This document shows, piece by piece, positions 1 to 6,011 of a DNA stretch of 9,980 bases (within the stretch, counting starts at the first letter, position 1; each line of letters opens with the position of its first letter). This DNA is from Bacteroidota bacterium (GTDB lineage: Bacteria; Bacteroidota; Rhodothermia; Rhodothermales; UBA10348). Location of the stretch: contig JAQCDI010000066.1 of the NCBI GenBank assembly GCA_027620595.1, positions 1 through 9,980 of the forward strand, read 5' to 3'. The notes under the pieces are model-generated. The model was not told the DNA's origin. It made no database searches and saw nothing but the letters and a program-made list of their open reading frames with translations. The position numbers were made by a program, and so were the translations under genes.

Positions 1-2859
1 TCCCTGTCGACCGAGGAAAAGGCCATCCTGATCCGCTGGATCGAACAGGGTGCCGACTACGAAGAGCATTGGGCCTTCAGTCCGCCCACTCGGCCCGCCC
101 TGCCGACCATTGACGACGAGGAATGGCCCCGGGACAACCTGGACCGCTTTGTCCTGGCCCGGCTCGAACGCGCCGGACTCCAGCCCTCGGAGCCCGCCTC
201 CCGCGAAGCCTGGATCCGCCGAGCCTCCTTCGATCTGACGGGGCTTCCCCCCACTCCCGCCGAGATCGATGCCTTCCTCGCTGATGGGAGCCCCGATGCC
301 TTCGAGCGCGTCGTGGACCGGCTTCTGGCCTCAGAGCATTACGGCGAACGGATGGCCGCAGACTGGCTGGACCTGGCCCGTTACGCCGACAGCCACGGCT
401 ACCAGGACGACGGGTGGCGCAACATGTGGCCCTGGCGGGACTGGGTGATCCGTTCCTTCAATGCCAACCGGCCCTGGGACGAATTCGTGACCGAGCAGTT
501 GGCCGGAGACCTGCTCGAGAACCCGACCCAGGAGCAGCTTCTTGCCACCGGCTTCAACCGGAATCACCTGCAAAGCCAAGAAGGCGGCATCGTACTGGAG
601 GAGTTCCGGGTCGATTATGTGGCCAACCGCACCGACACGTTCGGCAAGGCCTTCCTCGGCCTGACGATGGAATGTGGCCGCTGCCACGACCACCGCTACG
701 ATCCCGTTTCGCAGGACGAGTACTACGAGCTCTTCGCCTTCTTCAACTCGGTCAACGAGATCGGCAACATTCCCTATGCCGGAGAGGCCAGCCCGACAGT
801 CATCCTGACCACCGAGGTCGAAGAAGCCGAACTGGCCCGGATCCGGGAGAAAATTGCCGAGCTCGAGCGTGAGGCGGATCCGGCGAACCCCCGCTGGAAC
901 ACGGCAGCGGAACGGGTGCCAAGCGGTTCGCCCGTAACCATCCAGGGCATGACGGCCCACTACCCCATCGAGTCCTTTGTCGAGAAGGACAACCTGTTGA
1001 CCCTTGAGGACCGGGTGCAGCCCGACAGCGCCGGCTACTTCTGGGGCGATCGGGAGCGGCTTCCCACCATCGTGGACGGCATCGACGGCAAGGCCATGAC
1101 CTTGGTCGGGGACGGCTGGCTGGACGCAGGGGGCAAACGCCACCATTTCGAGCGGTTTGATCCGTTCTCGCTGAGCATCTGGTTCCGGATCGAAAACGAA
1201 ACCACTTGGGGCCCCTTGATGGCCAAGACCAGCGGCCTCTTCGACGGGGACCGCGGCTACCACACGTTCCTGAATCCGGATCACACCCTGACCGCGCGCC
1301 TCGTCCACGTGGGCCCGGACAACGAAATCCGCATCCAGACCACCGATTCTGTGTCCACGGGGGACTGGCACCATCTGGTGTTCCGCTATGACGGATCGAG
1401 CCGCGCCGAGGGGTTGGAACTGGTACTGGATGGAGAACCGATGCCGACGCGCGTCCTCACAGACAACCTGCGCCAGAGCATGCGCATCAGCATCCATCCG
1501 TTCACCCGGGATTCGACCAACTGGGCGGGCAACGGGGACCTGCGCCTCGGCTTCACGGACAACAACCAGCGGATGCTGGACCAGGTGACCTTCGACGAGT
1601 GGAAGGTCTTCGACCGGCGACTGACACTGCCCGAGATCCGGACGTTGGCGCGTAAAGACCCCGGGCAGGACGAGTGGCGGGATTATGCCGTGTCGACGGG
1701 GTCGCCGGAGTGGACGCGGGTTGCCGACGAGTTGCGGTCCTGGCGGGCACGGGAGAACCGTATCCTGACGCTGGCGCCCGAAGTGATGATCATGCGGGAC
1801 CTGCCCGAGCCGCGGCCCACCTATCTGCTGCACCGCGGCGAATACGATGCGCCCCGCCACGAGGTGCAGCACGGCACACCGGACGCCGTGCTGGCCTACC
1901 CGGACAGCCTGCCGCACAACAGGTTGGGGCTGGCCAAGTGGCTGTTCCTCGACGAGAATCCCCTGACGGCCCGCGTACAGGTCAACCGGCTCTGGCAGCA
2001 GGTCTTCGGTCAGGGACTGGTGGCCACTTCGGACAATTTCGGTGCCCAGGGTGCCATTCCCTCACATCCAGAACTGCTGGACTGGCTGGCCCTGGAATAC
2101 CGCGATTCCGGCTGGGACACGAAAGCCATGCTCCGACGCCTCGTCCTGAGCGCCACCTACCGGCAGTCCTCGGTGACGTCGCCGGAGCTCCGGGAGCGGG
2201 ATCCGGACAACCTGCTGCTGGCGCGGGGGCCCGCCCGGCGGCTCACCGCCGAACAGATGCGGGATCATGCGCTGACGGCCAGCGGCCTGCTGGTACCCGA
2301 GTTGGGCGGGCCCCCGGTCCACCCCTATCAACCCGCCGGCCTTTGGAAGGAGCAGGCCACCCGCAACGGAACCGTGTACGTGCAGGACAGCGGCGACAAA
2401 CTATACCGCCGCAGCCTCTACACCATCTGGAAGCGGACCACACCTCCGCCGTCGATGATGATCTTCGACACCTCCGAACGCAACCTGTGCATCATCCGGC
2501 GCCAAAGCACCTCGACGCCCCTGCAGGCCCTGGTGGTCATGAACGACCCGCAGTATGTGGAAGCGTCCCGCCTGTTGGCCGAGCGTATGCTGCGGGCCGC
2601 TCGGGATGACAGCCAGCGCATCGATTACGGTTTCCAGTCCCTCACGGCCCGGAAACCTTCCGAAACCGAACGAGGCGCACTGCTGGAACTGCTGCGTTCC
2701 CAGCGCGCAGCCTTTGCTTCCGACCCGGACGCCGCACGGAAATTGCTGACCACCGGCGAATTCCCGGCCGACCGGTCCCTGCCCGCCCCGGAAGTGGCTG
2801 CCCTGACTACGGTGGCCTCGACGATGATGAACCACGACGCCACCCTGATCCTGCGCTAA
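1..2859 (+). CDS. PSCyt/PSD1 cytochrome-like protein with LamG insert (DUF1549-DUF1553), 5' truncated
   Basis: The frame is open from the first base to the TAA at 2857-2859, so 952 residues are visible and the true start lies upstream. Numbering from the window edge, residues 1-25 (ending in IRWIEQGADYEEHWAF) are the tail of a PSCyt1 cytochrome c domain. Residues about 46-255 are PSCyt2/DUF1549, with a CxxCH haem motif (CGRCH, Cys225, Cys228, His229) followed by DHRYDP. Residues about 317-550 resemble a concanavalin-like LamG domain (GDWHHLVFRYDG, LDGEP, DEWKVFDRRLTLPEI). Residues about 595-950 are PSD1/DUF1553, with LTARVQVNRLWQQVFGQGLV, SHPELLDWLA and STPLQALVVMNDP. The family is extracytoplasmic and its reaction is unknown. 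An electron-transfer role is inferred from the haem sites, and the LamG domain may bind a glycan. The DUF1501 gene follows after 3 nt, so the two are almost certainly co-transcribed. The C-terminus (MMNHDATLILR) departs from the copy at 6012-8378 (IMNLDAFLTKE). Family assignment is firm; function is not. Confidence 0.93.
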   Translation, partial: SLSTEEKAILIRWIEQGADYEEHWAFSPPTRPALPTIDDEEWPRDNLDRFVLARLERAGLQPSEPASREAWIRRASFDLTGLPPTPAEIDAFLADGSPDAFERVVDRLLASEHYGERMAADWLDLARYADSHGYQDDGWRNMWPWRDWVIRSFNANRPWDEFVTEQLAGDLLENPTQEQLLATGFNRNHLQSQEGGIVLEEFRVDYVANRTDTFGKAFLGLTMECGRCHDHRYDPVSQDEYYELFAFFNSVNEIGNIPYAGEASPTVILTTEVEEAELARIREKIAELEREADPANPRWNTAAERVPSGSPVTIQGMTAHYPIESFVEKDNLLTLEDRVQPDSAGYFWGDRERLPTIVDGIDGKAMTLVGDGWLDAGGKRHHFERFDPFSLSIWFRIENETTWGPLMAKTSGLFDGDRGYHTFLNPDHTLTARLVHVGPDNEIRIQTTDSVSTGDWHHLVFRYDGSSRAEGLELVLDGEPMPTRVLTDNLRQSMRISIHPFTRDSTNWAGNGDLRLGFTDNNQRMLDQVTFDEWKVFDRRLTLPEIRTLARKDPGQDEWRDYAVSTGSPEWTRVADELRSWRARENRILTLAPEVMIMRDLPEPRPTYLLHRGEYDAPRHEVQHGTPDAVLAYPDSLPHNRLGLAKWLFLDENPLTARVQVNRLWQQVFGQGLVATSDNFGAQGAIPSHPELLDWLALEYRDSGWDTKAMLRRLVLSATYRQSSVTSPELRERDPDNLLLARGPARRLTAEQMRDHALTASGLLVPELGGPPVHPYQPAGLWKEQATRNGTVYVQDSGDKLYRRSLYTIWKRTTPPPSMMIFDTSERNLCIIRRQSTSTPLQALVVMNDPQYVEASRLLAERMLRAARDDSQRIDYGFQSLTARKPSETERGALLELLRSQRAAFASDPDAARKLLTTGEFPADRSLPAPEVAALTTVASTMMNHDATLILR

Positions 2860-2862
2860 GCC

Positions 2863-4323
2863 ATGAGCGATCTCGACGATATCAAGTTCCTCTCCACGCG
2901 GCGGCACTTCCTCTCACGGACAGCCTGCGGTTTCGGCACGGCGGCCCTGGCCTCGCTCCTGGGTCCGGTGGGGCTCCTTGACGCATTCGGGGCGCCTTCG
3001 AGCCGCCCATCGATGGACCCGGTCGGGCCCCACTTTGCACCGAAGGCCAAACGGGTCATCTACCTTTTCCAGAGCGGCGGCCCCTCGCATCTGGAACTCC
3101 TGGACTACAAGCCCACCCTGCAGGACCTCAACGGGCAGGAACTGCCTGAAAGCGTACGGGGAGGGCAGCGCCTGACCGGCATGTCCGCATTCCAGCACTC
3201 GCTGCCGATGGCCGGTTCGCAATTCAATTTCAAGCAGGCAGGCCGTTCCGGGGCCTGGTTCTCCGATCTGATCCCGCACACGGCGTCCATTGCGGATGAC
3301 ATCTGCGTCATCCGCTCGATGCACACCGAGGCCATCAACCACGACCCGGCCATCACCTTCTTCCAGACAGGCAGCCAGCAGACCGGACGTCCGTCCTTCG
3401 GCTCCTGGATGAGCTACGGGCTGGGTTCGCTCAACGACAACCTGCCCACGTTCACGGTCCTGCTCTCGCGCAGCCGGGACGGTGACCAGCCGCTCTATTC
3501 GCGGCTCTGGGGCAGCGGATTCCTGCCCTCCCTGCATCAGGGCGTGCAGTTCCGTGGGGGTGCCGACCCGGTCCTCTACCTAAAGGACCCCGACGGCCTT
3601 TCCCGCACCAGTCGCCGCGACATGCTCGATGCGCTCCGGGCACTCTACAAAGCCGAGCATGAACGGGTCATGGATCCGGAGATCGATTCACGGATCGCCC
3701 AATATGAGATGGCCTACCGGATGCAGACCTCGGTCCCGGACGCCATGGACCTCTCGGACGAGCCCGATGAGGTGTTCGAGCTCTACGGCGAAGCCGCCCG
3801 CAAGCCGGGCACCTATGCGGCCAACTGCCTGCTGGCCCGGCGCCTTGCCGAGCGGGACGTGCGCTTCATCCAGCTCTACCACCAGGGCTGGGACCAGCAC
3901 GGCAACCTGCCCAAGGACATTTCCTTGATGGCCAAGGACACCGATCAGCCCTCGGCAGCGCTGATCAAGGACCTGAAGCGCCGCGGGCTACTTGACGAAA
4001 CACTGGTCATCTGGGGAGGGGAATTCGGGCGAACCTCCTATTCCCAGGGCAAGCTCACGAAGGAGAACTACGGCCGGGACCACCACCCGCGCTGCTTCTC
4101 GATCTGGGTAGCCGGTGGCGGCATCAACAGAGGCACGGTGTACGGCGAGACCGACGATTTCGGGTACAACATTGCCCGTAACCCCGTCCACGTCCACGAC
4201 CTGCAGGCCACCCTGCTCCATCTGCTGGGGTTCGACCACGAACGCCTGACCTTCCTGCATCAGGGTCGCCGCTTCCGGCTGACCGACGTCGAAGGCACCG
4301 TGGTCAAGGGGTTGCTGGCGTAG
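2863..4323 (+). CDS. Tat-exported DUF1501 family protein (cassette A)
   Basis: The product has 486 residues. The N-terminus carries a twin-arginine leader (TRRHFL, Arg13-Arg14, then a small hydrophobic stretch to about residue 42), which predicts export of a folded and probably metal-loaded protein. DUF1501 is placed in the alkaline phosphatase/sulfatase-like superfamily. Family motifs visible here are SGGPSHLELLDYKP (71-84), MHTEAINHDPA (153-163), GWDQHG (342-347), GGEFGRT (385-391), GRDHHP (404-409) and HDLQATLLHLLGFDHERLT (445-463). The Asp and His residues in these motifs are candidate metal ligands, but no substrate can be named. ATG 2863 is chosen because it sits just after the upstream stop and puts the Tat motif at the usual distance. 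No Shine-Dalgarno sequence is present, and coupling to the preceding cytochrome gene is likely. The last 20 bases overlap the 3' end of the convergent lipoprotein gene. The paralogue at 8403-9884 is clearly similar along its whole length. Confidence 0.93.
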   Translation: MSDLDDIKFLSTRRHFLSRTACGFGTAALASLLGPVGLLDAFGAPSSRPSMDPVGPHFAPKAKRVIYLFQSGGPSHLELLDYKPTLQDLNGQELPESVRGGQRLTGMSAFQHSLPMAGSQFNFKQAGRSGAWFSDLIPHTASIADDICVIRSMHTEAINHDPAITFFQTGSQQTGRPSFGSWMSYGLGSLNDNLPTFTVLLSRSRDGDQPLYSRLWGSGFLPSLHQGVQFRGGADPVLYLKDPDGLSRTSRRDMLDALRALYKAEHERVMDPEIDSRIAQYEMAYRMQTSVPDAMDLSDEPDEVFELYGEAARKPGTYAANCLLARRLAERDVRFIQLYHQGWDQHGNLPKDISLMAKDTDQPSAALIKDLKRRGLLDETLVIWGGEFGRTSYSQGKLTKENYGRDHHPRCFSIWVAGGGINRGTVYGETDDFGYNIARNPVHVHDLQATLLHLLGFDHERLTFLHQGRRFRLTDVEGTVVKGLLA

Positions 4324-4906
4324 CCAAGGCCAGTCCCTGGAATCCACAGCCATGGAAGGTGGCGCCGTCCAGGGTGAGTGTTGCCGTCCACCCCAACACG
4401 TTGTCCGCCATGGAGTCCTGGCAGGTAATGGGTTCGAGGACCAGCTCGGTGTTGCCCGACCGGAAGATCGGGGCATCGGCCAGGGAGACCGGCAACACCA
4501 AGGGCTCCTCCCCCGCAAACTGGATGGTGAGCCCGTCTTCAGCCACGTAGGCCATCCAGAAAGGCTCGTTGCCCGCCGCTCGCCACAGGACACCGTCCCA
4601 ATCGAACCCGCATCCGAAGCCCTCGGTGGGCACATAGTTGATGCGCTCCACGACCAGACCTGCGTCTGCGGTTCGCCCGGCATAGAAAGACGCAAATCGG
4701 GCGGCACCCCCGAGCAGGTTGTCCGGATCCTTCAAAGGAATATCGGCATCCTGCTCGCAGGGCTGGAGGAACATGGCGCCTTCCGAACCCCATTGCACGT
4801 TTCCGGCCACCAGCGTGCTGGATGGAGCCGGCGTTGCTGCGCACCCGACAAGCAGCAGCAAGAGGCTACACGCGCTCCAGCCGGATAGGGTACGTCTGAT
4901 TGGCAT
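4304..4906 (-). CDS. COG3650-type small lipoprotein
   Basis: The product has 200 residues from ATG 4906. The N-terminus MPIRR, a Leu-rich core and the lipobox LVGC (Cys22) predict a lipoprotein; Ala follows the lipidated Cys, so outer-membrane sorting is plausible. The mature part has the signature of the COG3650 family of small envelope proteins: WRAAGNEPFW (108-117) and CQDSMAD (162-168), ending in FHGCGF (184-189). Cys50, Cys99, Cys162 and Cys187 could form two disulfides. Function in the family is unknown; it resembles META/HslJ-like beta folds, and envelope stress or ligand binding are only guesses. The start lies 41 bp inside the upstream propeller gene, which indicates translational coupling. 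An in-frame ATG at 4921 is an alternative that adds five residues before the signal. The 3' end overlaps the convergent DUF1501 gene by 20 bp. Confidence 0.82.
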   Translation of the reverse strand: MPIRRTLSGWSACSLLLLLVGCAATPAPSSTLVAGNVQWGSEGAMFLQPCEQDADIPLKDPDNLLGGAARFASFYAGRTADAGLVVERINYVPTEGFGCGFDWDGVLWRAAGNEPFWMAYVAEDGLTIQFAGEEPLVLPVSLADAPIFRSGNTELVLEPITCQDSMADNVLGWTATLTLDGATFHGCGFQGLALATPATP

Positions 4907-5927
4907 TCCACTGGCAGACATAGATGTTCTTGTCCTGGTCCACGCACACATCGTGGCAGTGATTGAAGATCGACTCCTGCTGCAGCATCAGCTGCAACTG
5001 CCCGTCCCGGTATTCGGGCGCGGTACCGCCCGGATTGGACACCACCGTGCCGGCAGCATCGAGGATGGTCACGAAACCTGAATCGGGCGTCTGGTTCAGA
5101 TAGCGCAGGCGGGACCAGCAGACACCGGCGTAGAGCATGTCGTCGTCGATCACCGCCCGGCACACGAAAGCGCCCGGGAGGAACATCGTTTCGATGTACT
5201 GCCCGTCCAGGGTGAACCGCTTGAAGGCGTTGTGGCCGCGGGACGTGCAGATCAGGGTGGGATTGCCCTTGCCACGCTGGTCGATGCACACGCCGTGGGC
5301 CGTGGAGAACTCGGCATCCCCATCCCCGCGTCCGCCGAATTGCCGGATGAACGTGCCGTCGGCAGCGTACTGCAGGATCCACTGGGAGCCGTATCCGTCG
5401 GCCACATAGATATCCCCGTTGGGCGCCACGGCCGTTTCGGTGGGATAGAAATTGTCCTTCTCCCCGTAGAGTCCGAGCTCCTTGGGACTCTTCAGGCGCA
5501 TCACCTCGCGCCCGTCGAGGGTCATCTTGACCACCTGGGGGTTGTTATCAAACCCATTGTCGCAGATCCACAGGTACTCGGCATCCCCCTCGTCGGAGAG
5601 CGTGAGCCCGTGCCCGTTCGGGAACGTGGATCCCCAGCTGTCCAGCAGTTTCCCGCTGCGATCGTAGATCAGGATGTTGTTCTTGGTCTCGTCCGTGATC
5701 ATGATGAGGCGGCCCTGCCGGTCCTGCACCATCTCGTGGCAGTTCTTGACCGGATGGGCCATCGGATCGAGGTTACCCCACTCCCGGTCCACCCGATAGC
5801 GGAAATTCCCCTGCCCGATGATTTCGTCGGAAAGGGCGCGCTTGACGATGATCGAAGGAGCCTGGGGCATGATGACAATACCCGCGGCGGCGCGGGCCGA
5901 TGTGGAAACGAAGGTGCGGCGATTCAT
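4866..5927 (-). CDS. Tat-exported NHL-type six-bladed beta-propeller protein
   Basis: The product has 353 residues. It begins with MNRRTFVSTSARAAAG, a twin-arginine leader typical of this family, which fixes ATG 5927 even though the frame stays open further upstream. The body has repeated NHL-like blades: DRQGRLIMITDETKNNILIY (69-88), a segment ending NGHGLTL (104-110), PNGDIYVADGYG (169-180) with FIRQFG (193-198) and TAHGVCID (209-216), and HCHDVCVDQDKNIYVCQW (323-340). A His recurs at the start of four blades (His64, His106, His211, His325). This resembles the pattern of metal-binding His residues in peptidyl-alpha-hydroxyglycine lyase-like propellers, so a metal-dependent lyase or a binding protein are both possible; residue-for-residue equivalence was not tested. 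It is the first gene of a two-gene minus-strand unit with the lipoprotein and is divergent from cassette B, from which it is separated by 84 bp. No Shine-Dalgarno sequence is visible. Confidence 0.88.
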   Translation of the reverse strand: MNRRTFVSTSARAAAGIVIMPQAPSIIVKRALSDEIIGQGNFRYRVDREWGNLDPMAHPVKNCHEMVQDRQGRLIMITDETKNNILIYDRSGKLLDSWGSTFPNGHGLTLSDEGDAEYLWICDNGFDNNPQVVKMTLDGREVMRLKSPKELGLYGEKDNFYPTETAVAPNGDIYVADGYGSQWILQYAADGTFIRQFGGRGDGDAEFSTAHGVCIDQRGKGNPTLICTSRGHNAFKRFTLDGQYIETMFLPGAFVCRAVIDDDMLYAGVCWSRLRYLNQTPDSGFVTILDAAGTVVSNPGGTAPEYRDGQLQLMLQQESIFNHCHDVCVDQDKNIYVCQWNANQTYPIRLERV

Positions 5928-6011
5928 GGGTTCTGCGGTATGGATCGATGTCGCAGGATAGTAAATCGGATCGATCTTGACTATCTGTGTCCGATCGCCC
6001 GATCCTGCGCC
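5928..6011. promoter_or_regulatory. Divergent promoter region between propeller gene and cassette B
   Basis: These 84 bp lie between two oppositely directed start codons and must hold, or lie close to, promoters for both units. It is the only gap in the window longer than about 25 bp. Five GATC tetramers fall in 62 bp (5943, 5969, 5973, 5993, 6001). GGATCGAT occurs twice as a direct repeat (5942-5949 and 5968-5975), and an 8-bp inverted repeat spans 5952-6009. A weak minus-strand -10-like TACTAT is seen at 5963-5958. A plus-strand TTGACT at 5977-5982 has no convincing -10 partner. The regulatory role rests on position and repeats; no regulator is identified. Confidence 0.6.
5952..6009. repeat. 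8-bp perfect inverted repeat, candidate operator
   Basis: CGCAGGAT at 5952-5959 and its exact reverse complement ATCCTGCG at 6002-6009 are separated by 42 bp. The centre is near 5980, roughly the middle of the divergent intergenic region. Between the arms lie the palindromes GATCGATC (5969-5976) and CGATCG (5992-5997). The symmetry would fit a regulator acting on both divergent units, but arms this short can arise by chance, and the loop is too long for a simple hairpin terminator. Confidence 0.35.

Noticed and set aside
331..1917. Long minus-strand open frame of 528 codons opposite the first gene
   Set aside because: Its translation shows no family motifs, while the plus frame has clear DUF1549, LamG-like and DUF1553 features. 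Long antisense frames are expected in GC-rich coding DNA.
4335..4374. 7-bp inverted repeat CCCTGGA/TCCAGGG just past the DUF1501 stop, as a terminator
   Set aside because: The loop is 26 bases, there is no T-run on either strand, and it lies inside the lipoprotein coding region.
5977..5982. TTGACT as a sigma70-like -35 box for cassette B
   Set aside because: No -10-like hexamer lies 16-18 bases downstream (the sequence there is CG-rich), so it is not called as a promoter on its own.
5232..6011. Upstream in-frame extension of the cassette B cytochrome gene by 260 codons
   Set aside because: It is antisense to the well-supported propeller gene. The internal ATG at 6012 gives a clean lipoprotein signal directly before the haem domain.
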